From positions 186,001 through 250,000 of the forward strand of contig JAEINU010000004.1 in the NCBI GenBank assembly GCA_016342685.1: 64,000 nucleotides of DNA. Reading direction: 5' to 3'. Both the position numbers and the translations under genes were made by a program. The DNA is from Bacteroidales bacterium. GTDB lineage: Bacteria > Bacteroidota > Bacteroidia > Bacteroidales > UBA12077. This document shows positions 17,956 to 27,517 of this stretch, piece by piece (within the stretch, counting starts at the first letter, position 1; every line of letters starts with the position of its first letter). Below the pieces are notes generated by a model. The model was not told the DNA's origin. It made no database searches and saw nothing but the letters and a program-made list of their open reading frames with translations.

Positions 17956-20724
17956 TTAATGCGCTTCAAGCCAGTTTTCACCAATCCCCATATCTACAGT
18001 TAGCGGAATGCTTAGTTTTATCGCATTTTCCATTTTGTCTTTCACCAATGCTTTTATCTCTTCTAGTTCTGGTTTAAAAACATCAAATACCAATTCATCA
18101 TGCACCTGAAGAATCATTTTTGTTTTATATTCCCTTTTCTTTAGTTCTTCATAAATATCAATCATCGCAAGTTTTATTACATCGGCAGCCGAACCCTGTA
18201 TTGGTGCATTAATCGCATAACGTTCTGCAACTCCACGAACAATTCCATTTCGAGAATTAATATCTTTTAAATAACTCTTTCTTCCCATCATGGTTTCTAC
18301 GTAAGTTTTATCTCGCGCCATAGCAATACTTTTATCCATATATTCCTTCACTTTTGGGAAACTGGCAAAATACTCTTCTATGAGCTGTTTTGCTTCCGTT
18401 CTCGGAATATTTAGATTCTGGGATAAACCGAAAGCGGAAATGCCGTAAATGATACCAAAATTGGCCGATTTAGCAATCCTACGCTGATCACTAGTTACAT
18501 CATCAACATTTTCCACGTGGAAAATATTAGCAGCTGTTGTGGTATGAATATCTACATTATTATTAAAAGCCTCGATCATATTTTGATCCTGACTCATATG
18601 GGCCATTATACGTAATTCGATTTGTGAATAATCGGCTGCTAGTAATACGTATTCTTCATTAGAAGGTATGAATGTCTTACGAATTTCTCGCCCGCGGGCT
18701 TCTCGAATAGGAATATTTTGTAAGTTTGGATTTTTAGAACTCAGTCGCCCCGTAGAAGCAACCGCTTGTTGATAGGAAGTGTGAATTTTCCCTGTTTTTT
18801 CATTAATTAGCTTTGGTAATGCTTCAACGTAAGTAGATAAAAGCTTTTTAAGTGAACGAAACTCCAATATATCTTGAATTATAGGATGCTTATCCGATAT
18901 TTTTTGTAAAGTATCTTCACTAGTAGAATATTGCTTTGTTTTCGTTTTTTTAGCGTTAGGATCCAATTTCATGTGGTCGAAAAGCACTTCACCTAATTGT
19001 TTCGGTGAAGATACATTGAATGGAATACCTGCTTGAGCAAGAATTTTTTCTTCAATCTTAATTAATTCTTTATTAAGTTCTTTTGCAAATTCATTTAAAG
19101 CATCAGTATTAACTTTTATTCCTGATTTTTCCATATCGGCTAAAACAGGAATAAGTGGCATTTCAATAGTAGTTGATAAATTGTCTAAGTAGTTTTTCTC
19201 CAGTTCTTTCTCAAAAATTTCTTTTAACTGATAGGTTAAGTCAGCATCTTCACAAGCGTAATCCGTAATTTTATCAAAAGGAACATCTCGCATTGAAGCT
19301 TGTTTTACTCCTTTTTTCCCAATCAGTTCTTCAATACTTATTGGCTTATAGCCTAGATATTGTTCCGAAAGAAAATTTAAATTGTGACGTAAATCTGGTT
19401 GCATTAAGTAATGGGCAATCATGGTATCAAAAATTTCACCAAAAACCTCAATCCCGTATTGTTTTAAAATTGCAATATCATACTTAATATTCTGACCAAT
19501 TTTGCGAATTGCTTTATTTCCAAGAACTTGTTTAAATTCATTGAATAATTCTGTTGCTTCATTTTTATCTGATGGGAAAGGAATGTAAAAAGCCTCGTGA
19601 CTTTTATATGATATAGCTAAACCAACAATTTCTGCTGTGCGTGGATCTAATCCAGTTGTTTCCGTATCAAAACAAAATTCTGATTGTTTGTTAAGTATTT
19701 CAATTAGTTCTTTTCGTTTATCAAGAGTATCAACTAATTTATAATCATGATTTACCGTAGAAATGCTTTTAAAATCGTTTGGCGCAGATTCGATTTCAAC
19801 ATCGCCAAACAACGAACCTTGCATTACACTTGCAGTAGGTGTGGGAGTAATTTCTTTATGAAATATTCTTTTGGCTAATGTTTTAAATTCAAGTTCTTCA
19901 AACAGTTTGGTTAATTTAACTTCGTCGGGCTTATTTAAAACAAGTTTTTCTTGTTCTAACTCTACCGGAACATCTAGCCTTATCGTCACCAATACTTTCG
20001 AAAATAGAACTTGCTCTTTATTGTCTGCAAGTTTTTCCTTTTGTTTTCCTTTTAAATCGTCGATATGCTCGTATACATTTTCAATACTGCCATACTCGCC
20101 AATTAATTTTATTGCTGTTTTTTCTCCAATCCCAGGAGCACCAGGTACATTATCCGAAGCGTCGCCCATTAATCCAAGAATGTCAATTACCTGAATAGGA
20201 TCTTTAATTTTATACTTTTCACAGATTTTTTGTTTATCAACAAGCTCTGCTTCATTTCCTCCACGACCAGGTTTTAACATAAAAATATTATCGGAAACTA
20301 ATTGCCCGTAATCTTTATCCGGTGTCATCATATAAGTGGTAAAACCTTCTTTCTCTGCCATTTTCGCTAATGTACCAATGGTGTCGTCGGCTTCAAAACC
20401 AGCAACTTCAATAACCGGAATTTTAAATCCTTCAACCAGGGCTTTAATATATGGAATTGAAAGTTTTATATCTTCCGGTGTTGCTTCTCTTTGTGCTTTA
20501 TACTCCTTATACATCTCATGTCTAAAAGTTGGATAAGGAGGGTCGAATACTACCGCAAGGTGTGTAGGTTTTTCTTTAATAATTAAGTCGATTAAAGTAT
20601 TTGCGAAACCATAAATTGCAGATGTATTCTGTCCTTTCGAATTGTATCTTGGATTTTTTATAAAGGCATAGTAAGAGCGGTATATTAATGCATAAGCATC
20701 TAGTAAATAGAGATTTTTAGACAT
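17956..20724 (-). CDS. polA: DNA polymerase I
   Basis: PolA fills gaps and removes RNA primers in replication and repair. The 922-residue protein has all three domains: the N-terminal 5'-3' exonuclease (starting YLLDAYALIYRSYYAF), a 3'-5' proofreading domain with intact FDTETTGLDP (Asp and Glu ligands), and the polymerase domain with DYSQIELRIMAH, the helix O region RRIAKSANFGIIYG and the catalytic VHDEL near the C-terminus. The proofreading site thus looks active. It stands alone between terminator-bounded units. Confidence 0.97.
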   Translation of the reverse strand: MSKNLYLLDAYALIYRSYYAFIKNPRYNSKGQNTSAIYGFANTLIDLIIKEKPTHLAVVFDPPYPTFRHEMYKEYKAQREATPEDIKLSIPYIKALVEGFKIPVIEVAGFEADDTIGTLAKMAEKEGFTTYMMTPDKDYGQLVSDNIFMLKPGRGGNEAELVDKQKICEKYKIKDPIQVIDILGLMGDASDNVPGAPGIGEKTAIKLIGEYGSIENVYEHIDDLKGKQKEKLADNKEQVLFSKVLVTIRLDVPVELEQEKLVLNKPDEVKLTKLFEELEFKTLAKRIFHKEITPTPTASVMQGSLFGDVEIESAPNDFKSISTVNHDYKLVDTLDKRKELIEILNKQSEFCFDTETTGLDPRTAEIVGLAISYKSHEAFYIPFPSDKNEATELFNEFKQVLGNKAIRKIGQNIKYDIAILKQYGIEVFGEIFDTMIAHYLMQPDLRHNLNFLSEQYLGYKPISIEELIGKKGVKQASMRDVPFDKITDYACEDADLTYQLKEIFEKELEKNYLDNLSTTIEMPLIPVLADMEKSGIKVNTDALNEFAKELNKELIKIEEKILAQAGIPFNVSSPKQLGEVLFDHMKLDPNAKKTKTKQYSTSEDTLQKISDKHPIIQDILEFRSLKKLLSTYVEALPKLINEKTGKIHTSYQQAVASTGRLSSKNPNLQNIPIREARGREIRKTFIPSNEEYVLLAADYSQIELRIMAHMSQDQNMIEAFNNNVDIHTTTAANIFHVENVDDVTSDQRRIAKSANFGIIYGISAFGLSQNLNIPRTEAKQLIEEYFASFPKVKEYMDKSIAMARDKTYVETMMGRKSYLKDINSRNGIVRGVAERYAINAPIQGSAADVIKLAMIDIYEELKKREYKTKMILQVHDELVFDVFKPELEEIKALVKDKMENAIKLSIPLTVDMGIGENWLEAH

Positions 20725-20923
20725 ATTGTAAAGTATAGGTTTATAAAGTATTTTTAAAAATAATGGATATTTTAAAAAACATAAATTTAAATAAAATTAA
20801 AGCACCAAAGTACAACATTTATATTCATGAGTAAAACGAATAAATACCAAAATCCAATAAACAATAAGTAAAGTTTGCTAAATGTTTCGGTTCGCTTTTA
20901 AATAATTGCTATTGTAAAACTGA

Positions 20924-21376
20924 TTATTGATGATTGTCTTCAGCATACCATTCGGCAAATGAAGTGGCTGTTTCGTGAAGTTTTAAGCTATGTAATTTAA
21001 TGTGATTTGGTAGATTTTTTTGAATTCTTTCAACAAAATCAACAACCATATTTTCACATGTTGGTTGGTAATTAACAAGATGTTGTTTTTTAAACATCTG
21101 ATTATTTGAGAATTCAGAACCTACAATTGCTTTAGAATTTAATACAATTGCATGATCCATTGGGTCAACTATTTGACCATTTATAATTCTTTTTAAATCG
21201 CCAAAGTCGATTACCATTCCATTTTTAGGATTATTATCGTCCATTATTGGTGAACCAATAACGGTTACAAACATTCTATACGAATGCCCATGTATATTAG
21301 CACACGGGCCATCATAATTCCATAGTGCATGTGCTATTTCAAAATTAAACTCTTTGGTAACGCGAATCTTTGCCAT
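20924..21376 (-). CDS. queD: 6-carboxytetrahydropterin synthase / PTPS family (QueD-like)
   Basis: This family converts dihydroneopterin triphosphate to 6-carboxytetrahydropterin, the second step toward queuosine. The 150-residue length is normal. Visible are the catalytic Cys and zinc His pair (CANIHGHSY), the first zinc His in FEIAHALW, and the C-terminal HETATSFAEW segment with the substrate-binding Glu. No other queuosine genes lie nearby, so a role in another pterin pathway cannot be excluded. The upstream ArsR gene is separated by a terminator. Confidence 0.88.
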   Translation of the reverse strand: MAKIRVTKEFNFEIAHALWNYDGPCANIHGHSYRMFVTVIGSPIMDDNNPKNGMVIDFGDLKRIINGQIVDPMDHAIVLNSKAIVGSEFSNNQMFKKQHLVNYQPTCENMVVDFVERIQKNLPNHIKLHSLKLHETATSFAEWYAEDNHQ

Positions 21377-21436
21377 TTTGAATTGATTTTATTGATAATA
21401 CAAAGATAAAACACAATTGTTGAATAGTATAAAAAA

Positions 21437-21467
21437 GAAAACCATTCTTTTTAAAAGAATGGTTTTC
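21437..21467. terminator. Terminator downstream of arsR-type gene
   Basis: A long perfect hairpin (GAAAACCATTCTTTT paired with its complement) lies 20 bp beyond the stop of the leftward ArsR gene and 60 bp before the queD start. Its A/T-rich flanks allow termination in either direction. Confidence 0.8.
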
Positions 21468-21487
21468 AATAAATATTTTAAGAAACA

Positions 21488-21787
21488 CTAATTCATAGTG
21501 CATTTACTAACGCAGTTAACGATATTACTTAAATTAGCGTGTTTAAGAAAATAGTATGTGTTTTTACCTTCTCTTTTTGAACTTAATACACCCTTGTCTT
21601 TTAGTATACCTAAATGATGTGAAGTTGTTGATTGTTCAATCTTTAATAATTCGTGAATTTCAGTAACAGTTAGTTTTTTTCCATCATCCAAATAGTTAAG
21701 AATTGCAATTCTCATTGGATGAGCAATTGCTTTTAACATATTTGCTGCTTCTTCTAACTGCTCAATAGTCAAGTCTTTAATGTTCAT
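21488..21787 (-). CDS. ArsR-family winged-helix transcriptional regulator
   Basis: This 99-residue repressor-type protein has the ArsR HTH (AIAHPMRIAILNYL, then VTEIHELLKIEQSTTSHHLGILKDKGVLSSKREGKNTYYFL). The canonical metal motif ELCVCDL is absent from the recognition helix, but two Cys sit at the extreme C-terminus (NCVSKCTMN), a possible metal or redox sensing site. It is divergent from the polyprenyl synthase gene. The target is unknown; autoregulation in the 240-bp divergent gap is plausible. Confidence 0.9.
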   Translation of the reverse strand: MNIKDLTIEQLEEAANMLKAIAHPMRIAILNYLDDGKKLTVTEIHELLKIEQSTTSHHLGILKDKGVLSSKREGKNTYYFLKHANLSNIVNCVSKCTMN

Positions 21788-22001
21788 ATTCTTTCGAAGA
21801 ATTTTGGTTAATTAACAAATGCAAATATATAAATATATTATTGCAAAAATGTGATAATAATCAGGAATTTTCATATTTATATATGAACATGAGTGATTTG
21901 CGTTTTTTATTTCTTTTGAATCGAGTTTATGAACCAAAAATGAATCTATCTGTTTGATTTAATTAGTAGCTTATTAAGAATAGTAGACTAGAATTAATTG
22001 T

Positions 22002-22009
22002 TATATTTG
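22002..22009 (+). promoter_or_regulatory. Promoter -7 element before polyprenyl synthase
   Basis: TATATTTG matches the Bacteroidota -7 consensus TAnnTTTG and lies 18 bp before the ATG. No clear TTTG -33 box is seen at the right distance. Confidence 0.45.
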
Positions 22010-22027
22010 AAGAATTAACACTATAGA

Positions 22028-23005
22028 ATGTCAGCAGTAGATAAAATAAAAGCTCCGATAAAAGGGGAAATGGAAAAATTTGAACCATTTTTTCGGGAAT
22101 CAATGCGAACAAAAGTTCCGTTGTTAAATGTGATAATGAATTATATTTTACGTCGGAAGGGAAAGCAAATGCGTCCAATGTTTGTTTTTCTAACTTCGAA
22201 GATGTTACAAGATAATGTTGAAGATTCTACACACACTGCTGCATCATTAATTGAACTTTTACATACAGCAACTTTAATTCACGATGATGTTGTTGATGAA
22301 GCTTATGAACGACGTGGATTTTTTTCTGTTAATGCTCTGTGGAAATCAAAAATTAGTGTTTTAGTTGGCGATTATTTACTATCAAAAGGACTTTTATTGG
22401 CAGTTGAAAACAATGAATATGAGTTATTAAAAATTGTTTCGGTTGCTGTTAAAGAAATGAGTGAGGGTGAATTATTACAGATTCAGCAATCGCGAAAGCT
22501 AAAAATCACAGAAGATATTTATTATGATATTATCCGGAAAAAGACAGCAGCATTAATTGCAGCATGCACAGCTTGTGGGGCAAAATCAACTGGTGCAGAT
22601 GATGAACAGGTAGAAAAAATGCGAATGTTTGGTGAACATGTGGGTATGGCTTTCCAGATAAAGGACGATTTATTAGATTATCAAAATAATGGAAATATTG
22701 GTAAACCTTCAGGAAATGATATAAAAGAAAAGAAACTTACACTTCCAATAATTCATGTTCTGAAAAACGCATCAAAATCGGATCAAAAAAGAATTTTAAG
22801 TATCGTAAAACGACACAATAAAAATAAAAAGAAAGTACAAGAAGTTATTGATTTTGTGATTGATAATGGGGGCTTAGATTATACTACACAGATTATGCAT
22901 GAGTACTGTGAAAAGGCTTTAGATTTATTAAAAGATATACCGGAAAGCGAATCTAAGGAAGCTCTTATAGAACTTGTGAATTATGTTGTAATTAGAAAAA
23001 AATAA
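22028..23005 (+). CDS. Polyprenyl (all-trans isoprenyl) diphosphate synthase
   Basis: This enzyme chains isopentenyl diphosphate onto allylic primers, giving the side chain for menaquinone or a similar long prenyl diphosphate. The two Asp-rich motifs are intact: IHDDVVDEAYERRG (first) and FQIKDDLLDYQ (second). The segment RRKGKQMRPMFVFL supplies the pyrophosphate-binding Arg residues. The 325-residue length fits the IspB/HepT group rather than the farnesyl synthases, but chain length cannot be read from the sequence. Confidence 0.93.
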   Translation: MSAVDKIKAPIKGEMEKFEPFFRESMRTKVPLLNVIMNYILRRKGKQMRPMFVFLTSKMLQDNVEDSTHTAASLIELLHTATLIHDDVVDEAYERRGFFSVNALWKSKISVLVGDYLLSKGLLLAVENNEYELLKIVSVAVKEMSEGELLQIQQSRKLKITEDIYYDIIRKKTAALIAACTACGAKSTGADDEQVEKMRMFGEHVGMAFQIKDDLLDYQNNGNIGKPSGNDIKEKKLTLPIIHVLKNASKSDQKRILSIVKRHNKNKKKVQEVIDFVIDNGGLDYTTQIMHEYCEKALDLLKDIPESESKEALIELVNYVVIRKK

Positions 23006-23011
23006 TAAAAG

Positions 23012-23078
23012 TGTCATTCCCGTGAAAACGGGAATCTCTTTTTAAATTAAAGTCATCTCCAATCAAGTTGAAGATGAC
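23012..23078. repeat. Two small hairpin repeats of the GTCATTCCCG type
   Basis: Just after the polyprenyl synthase gene is GTCATTCCCGTGAAAACGGG, with an 8-bp stem (ATTCCCGT / ACGGGAAT) and a GAAA loop, followed by a weak T-run. A second hairpin with arms GTCATCT / AGATGAC lies at 23052-23078. Both begin with GTCAT and resemble the dispersed REP-like palindromes known in many genomes. They may also act as a terminator between the convergent genes. Confidence 0.55.
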
Positions 23079-23107
23079 AATCCTAAGTTTTCGCAGTTCT
23101 TAGTTTA

Positions 23108-23977
23108 TTAGAAGTATTTCACTTCTTTATTATAAATATCTGTAAGTAAGTTATTTGCTAAACGACTAGCCCCAATTCTGAATAATTTATTATTTAACCA
23201 TTCGTCACCTAGGTTTTCTTTTACAATTGCAAAGTAAGACAAAGCATCTTCCTGTGTTGAAATACCTCCAGCAGGTTTTATGCCAATCTTTTTACCGGTA
23301 GCTTCATAAAAAGCTTTAATGGCTTTAGTCATTACATAAACAGCATCGGTAGTTGCTGCAGGCTCTTGTTTACCTGTTGATGTTTTAATAAAATCGGCCC
23401 CTGCTTCCATGGCTAAAATACTTGCTTCCCAGATTTGCTTATAAGATTTTAATGCACCAGATTCAAGTATTACTTTCAAATGATTATCACCAATAGCTGA
23501 TTTAATATCTTTTATTTCCTTAAAACAAAATTCATAATCGCCCTCGAAAAATTTTCCTACCGAAAGAACAATATCTATTTCAGTAGCTCCAGCAGCAATT
23601 GCTTGTTTACATTCCTCAATTTTTATATTTAAAAATGTTTGTGAAGAAGGAAAACCAGCACCTACAGAAGCTAAACCCAATTCTTTAATTGTAAGATTTG
23701 ATCTAACAGATTCTGTCATGCTTGGATAAACACAAATAGCAGCAACGTTAGGCATATCCGAATAATGATTTTTAAAATCATTTACTTTAAGAGTCATTGA
23801 TTTAATTTTTTCAGCATTATCTACAGTGCTTAAGCTTGTTAAATCAATTAAACTAAATATTTTCTTTAGTGTTTCTGTATTCGCATACTGATGACTATTG
23901 TTCCCAAGTATTGCAACTTTTTGCTGTACATCTTCTTTTAAGAAATCAGCATTGTACTTGTTAAAAAGTTCGTTCAT
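23108..23977 (-). CDS. deoC: Deoxyribose-phosphate aldolase
   Basis: DeoC cleaves 2-deoxyribose-5-phosphate into acetaldehyde and glyceraldehyde-3-phosphate in deoxynucleoside catabolism. The Schiff-base Lys is visible in ADFIKTSTGK, and the second active-site Lys in KKIGIKPAGGIS. The 289-residue form carries an N-terminal extension of about 45 residues compared with short DeoC, which I recall as usual in this phylum. It is the last gene of a leftward run that includes a MazG-like pyrophosphohydrolase and an MFS transporter. Confidence 0.95.
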   Translation of the reverse strand: MNELFNKYNADFLKEDVQQKVAILGNNSHQYANTETLKKIFSLIDLTSLSTVDNAEKIKSMTLKVNDFKNHYSDMPNVAAICVYPSMTESVRSNLTIKELGLASVGAGFPSSQTFLNIKIEECKQAIAAGATEIDIVLSVGKFFEGDYEFCFKEIKDIKSAIGDNHLKVILESGALKSYKQIWEASILAMEAGADFIKTSTGKQEPAATTDAVYVMTKAIKAFYEATGKKIGIKPAGGISTQEDALSYFAIVKENLGDEWLNNKLFRIGASRLANNLLTDIYNKEVKYF

Positions 23978-24007
23978 AATATATTGTAATTAAAAGGTTT
24001 GGTATTT

Positions 24008-24334
24008 CTATTTTAACTTTTCGTTTTTTAGATGTCGGGTTGCATCTCGTTTTGTTTTTTTATCAAGGTTTTTAATTAAAGCATCGGTCAAATTTACACC
24101 AGTTTGATTGGCCATGCAAATTAAAACAAAAAGTATATCTGCCATTTCTTCTTCCAGACTTTTGTTCTTATCGCTTTCTTTATAAGATTGTTCTCCATAT
24201 TTCCGGGCAACAATTCTTGCTAATTCACCAACTTCTTCTGTTAACAATATCATATTCGTAAGTTCATTAAAATATCGAACTCCATACTTTTTAATCCATT
24301 GGTCAACTTTATTTTGTGCTTCTTGTATTTCCAT
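24008..24334 (-). CDS. MazG-like nucleotide pyrophosphohydrolase
   Basis: This 108-residue all-alpha NTP pyrophosphatase is of the compact MazG/dUTPase-like type. The metal-binding helices are visible as LTEEVGELARIVARKYG and LEEEMADILFVLICMAN, with the acidic EExxE and ExxD patterns. It probably hydrolyses noncanonical or excess nucleoside triphosphates to monophosphates. It sits 30 bp before deoC, suggesting a shared nucleotide-metabolism transcript. Confidence 0.9.
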   Translation of the reverse strand: MEIQEAQNKVDQWIKKYGVRYFNELTNMILLTEEVGELARIVARKYGEQSYKESDKNKSLEEEMADILFVLICMANQTGVNLTDALIKNLDKKTKRDATRHLKNEKLK

Positions 24335-24358
24335 AACAATCCCTAAAAAATTAGAATA

Positions 24359-25738
24359 TTATTTTGATTTTCCTCGTGCTAAGGAGAAGAAAACGCCTAT
24401 AAAACAGAGTACTGCAAAAATGAGAAATGCAGTTCGAATACTAATTATAAATTCAGTATAATTTAATGGGTTGATTTTTGCCTTTCCTATAAAAATAGAG
24501 AAAATCATCATTGCAATACCCATACTTGACATTTGTCCAATTAACCTCATTGTACCTACGGTTCCTGATGCAATTCCATAATATTTTTTATCAACAGAAC
24601 TCATTATTGCATTGGTGTTTGGAGAAGAAAAAAGAGCATATCCAATTCCAAAAACAACTAAAATTGGAATAATAAACCAGATACTTGAATTTGCAGTAAT
24701 AAAAGCAATTAAAAACAGCCCTGCAGAGATCATCGCCATTCCAACTGAAGCAACTTTTCCAGCATCTATTTTATCGGATAACTTTCCGGTTATTGGAGAA
24801 AAAATAGCCATTAATAATGGTTGAATAACCAAAATTAAACCCGCTTGTTGTGGGTCAAGTCCTTTTATGTACTGTAAATATAGACTTAATAGAAAGCCAA
24901 TAGCAAATGTTGCGCTGTAGTTAATTAAAGCGGCGTAATTAGAAAATGCAAAAACACGATTACTCTGAAATAATTGAATATTAACAACAGGAAATTTTTG
25001 TTTCTTTTCAAAATATACAAATATCACAATTCCAAAAACTCCCGATAAGCCAAAAAGAATACCTCGCAGTTCGGGTAGTTTACTAAATCCATACATTAAG
25101 GAAATAATAGCAAATCCATATATTAATGAACCTTTCCAGTCAAATTTTTCACCTTTAGCATCTGCCCATTCTTCTTTAAAATAGATAAAACTTAAAATTA
25201 TTGAAATAATTCCTAATGGAACCGTAAAAAGAAAAATTCCTTCCCAGCCCCAGTTTTTAGTTAAAAATCCACCAATAAAAGGGCCCAAAGTTAAACCACC
25301 ATAAACCGATGCTACAACAATTCCAAGTGCCTGCCCTCGTTTTTCACGTGGAAAAACAGAAGTAACAATTGCCATGGCGGTTCCAAATATTAAAGCTCCT
25401 CCAAAACCTTGAATTATTCTCCATAAAATAAGAATTTCAATACTTGAAGAAAATGCACAAAAGAACGATGCAATAGTAAAAATGATCAGTCCAAGATTAA
25501 AAATTTTGCGCCGACCAAGTATATCAGCTAAACGACCAAATGGAGTTAGGAATACTGCCGAAGAAAGCAAAAAAGAAGTTGCAACCCAGCTTAACATTAC
25601 AGCATTTGCCGAGAATTCTTTTCCAATAGCAGGTAAAGCAATATTTGTTGCAGAACCAATAAATGGGGTAACAAATGCAGCAAATGATGTCACAATTAAT
25701 GTTGCTCTTTCTAGTGATTTTGGATAATTCTTTTTCAT
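24359..25738 (-). CDS. MFS transporter, drug:H+ antiporter type (DHA2-like)
   Basis: This is a 459-residue inner-membrane transporter with about 14 hydrophobic segments. MFS motif A is visible as GRLADILGRRKIF in the first half, with a weaker copy GKLSDKIDAGK in the second. Motif C-like GPFIGGFLTKNWGWEGIFL indicates an export type. The sequence fits the EmrB/QacA group of efflux pumps, but the substrate is not predictable. It is followed 24 bp later by the MazG-like gene. Confidence 0.88.
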   Translation of the reverse strand: MKKNYPKSLERATLIVTSFAAFVTPFIGSATNIALPAIGKEFSANAVMLSWVATSFLLSSAVFLTPFGRLADILGRRKIFNLGLIIFTIASFFCAFSSSIEILILWRIIQGFGGALIFGTAMAIVTSVFPREKRGQALGIVVASVYGGLTLGPFIGGFLTKNWGWEGIFLFTVPLGIISIILSFIYFKEEWADAKGEKFDWKGSLIYGFAIISLMYGFSKLPELRGILFGLSGVFGIVIFVYFEKKQKFPVVNIQLFQSNRVFAFSNYAALINYSATFAIGFLLSLYLQYIKGLDPQQAGLILVIQPLLMAIFSPITGKLSDKIDAGKVASVGMAMISAGLFLIAFITANSSIWFIIPILVVFGIGYALFSSPNTNAIMSSVDKKYYGIASGTVGTMRLIGQMSSMGIAMMIFSIFIGKAKINPLNYTEFIISIRTAFLIFAVLCFIGVFFSLARGKSK

Positions 25739-25784
25739 TCTAAGTCAATATATTCAGGCTAAACTTGGTGAATAAAATGTCATT

Positions 25785-26237
25785 TTAAGCTTTATTCTTT
25801 GTGTCAATAATTATAGTTACAGGCCCATCATTTTCAAGATTTACTTTCATGTAAGCACCAAATTCTCCTGTTTTGATTTCCTTACCTAAATCAATGCCTA
25901 ATTGTTCAACAAATTGCTCATATAAAGGAATAGAAATTTCAGGTTTTGCTGCCTGAATGTACGATGGTCGGTTCCCTTTTTTAGTTTTTGCATATAAAGT
26001 AAACTGACTAATAGCAAGTATTTCACCATCAATTTCTTTAACAGATAAATTCATTATTCCCTCAGAATCATTAAAAATACGTAATTGAGTAATTTTACTA
26101 CTTAGCCATTTTATATCTTCAATATTATCAGCTTCTTCAACCCCAACGAGTATCAATAGTCCTTTCCCTATTTCAGATTTAACAGTAGCATTTATTGTTA
26201 CAGATGAGTTATTTACACGTTGAATAACTGCTTTCAT
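25785..26237 (-). CDS. dtd: D-aminoacyl-tRNA deacylase
   Basis: Dtd removes D-amino acids (and glycine) wrongly attached to tRNAs. The two active-site motifs are intact: SQFTLYAKTKKGNRPSY around residue 78, and the C-terminal NDGPVTIIID, a GPVT form of the Gly-cisPro motif. The 150-residue length is standard. It begins a leftward block with the MFS gene 46 bp downstream. Confidence 0.96.
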   Translation of the reverse strand: MKAVIQRVNNSSVTINATVKSEIGKGLLILVGVEEADNIEDIKWLSSKITQLRIFNDSEGIMNLSVKEIDGEILAISQFTLYAKTKKGNRPSYIQAAKPEISIPLYEQFVEQLGIDLGKEIKTGEFGAYMKVNLENDGPVTIIIDTKNKA

Positions 26238-26375
26238 ATTTGATTTTTAGTTAGATTTCCTAATATTGAACGAAAGTAAAAAATAACTTACAATTATTAT
26301 GTTCGAATTAGATAAAAATTTGTAACATTAATCCCTTTTTTCCGATAAAAGGATTAACACATTCTAATTTGAAAT

Positions 26376-27452
26376 ATGATGAAAAGAGTTTTACTTATTG
26401 CACTAGGATTGTTATTCATACAATCTCTTTTTGCCGATATTCCTTCTGGATATTATACGAATGCAACAAGTTCTGGATATACTTTAAAAACTCAACTTTA
26501 TAACATAATTAAAGATCACATATCTGTTTCTTATACACCCGGTGTATGGGATGCTATTTACACAACAGATATAAAATCAAATGGATACGTTTGGGATATG
26601 TATTCTGATCAACCAGGAGGAACTCCTGCTTATGATTACACTTTAGGAAGTGATCAATGCGGAAATTATTCGGGTGAAGGAAGTTGTTACAATAGGGAGC
26701 ATTCGTTTCCCAAAAGTTGGTTTGACGATGCTTCGCCAATGTACACCGAATTGTTTCATCTGTATCCGACCGATGGATATGTAAACGGGAAAAGAAACAA
26801 TTATCCCTTTGGTGAAGTTGGATCAGCTTCTTGGACATCTACGAATGGAAGCAAATTGGGGACAAGTAATTATCCTGGATATAGTGGAACTGTTTTTGAA
26901 CCGATCGATGAGTATAAAGGTGATTTTGCTCGCACTTATTTTTATATGGCTACCCGATACGAGAATGTAATTTCATCGTGGCCGGGTTCTGCAATGCTTA
27001 ACGGAACCAACAATCAATGTTATACCGATTGGGCACTTTCTATGTTAATTGAATGGCACACCAACGATCCAGTAAGTAAAAAAGAACAGGATAGAAATGA
27101 TGCCATTTATGCAATTCAGCACAATAGAAATCCATATATAGATCATCCTGAATTTGTGAATATAATTTGGAGTGGTGAAGTTTCAACTTCCAGTGATTTA
27201 GAAGATTTATCTGAAGATGCAATTAGCATTTATCCAAATCCAACAAAAGGTCAGGTGAATCTTAAGTTCGATAAAAAAGATGAGATAAACACAATTAAAA
27301 TCTATAACTTGCTAGGAGAAAGAATTATACAAATCAATATGCTAAATAAAAATAACTATACAATTGATTTAAGTAAATATCCTAAAGGTATTTACATAGT
27401 ACAAATTAGTAATGAAGAATCTAATCGAGTTCGAAAAATTATTTTAAAATAA
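26376..27452 (+). CDS. Secreted endonuclease I family protein with T9SS sorting domain
   Basis: This 358-residue protein has a signal peptide (residues 1-20, ending LFA), an endonuclease I domain with the catalytic-type motif NREHSFPKSWF, the downstream segments GEVGSASWTS and ATRYENVISSW, and a C-terminal domain that begins ISIYPNPTKGQVNL and ends KIILK. That C-terminal domain is the sorting signal for type IX secretion, so the enzyme should be released or held on the outer surface, degrading extracellular DNA. The next gene downstream is a larger paralog 65 bp away. Local duplication is likely. Confidence 0.92.
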   Translation: MMKRVLLIALGLLFIQSLFADIPSGYYTNATSSGYTLKTQLYNIIKDHISVSYTPGVWDAIYTTDIKSNGYVWDMYSDQPGGTPAYDYTLGSDQCGNYSGEGSCYNREHSFPKSWFDDASPMYTELFHLYPTDGYVNGKRNNYPFGEVGSASWTSTNGSKLGTSNYPGYSGTVFEPIDEYKGDFARTYFYMATRYENVISSWPGSAMLNGTNNQCYTDWALSMLIEWHTNDPVSKKEQDRNDAIYAIQHNRNPYIDHPEFVNIIWSGEVSTSSDLEDLSEDAISIYPNPTKGQVNLKFDKKDEINTIKIYNLLGERIIQINMLNKNNYTIDLSKYPKGIYIVQISNEESNRVRKIILK

Positions 27453-27517
27453 CTTTTCTTCCTTTTTCATCATTATCTTGCATTAACCAAAGACCAAACT
27501 TTTAATAATTATAATAT

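Noticed and set aside
18509..18524. Perfect palindrome TTTTCCACGTGGAAAA inside polA
   Set aside because: It lies in coding sequence (F-H-V-E-N) and lacks the outer G/C of parS; noted only as a weak candidate.
25340..25355. parS-like TTTTTCACGTGGAAAA inside the MFS gene
   Set aside because: It is explained by the conserved F-P-R-E-K-R-G segment of the transporter and lacks the outer G/C pair.
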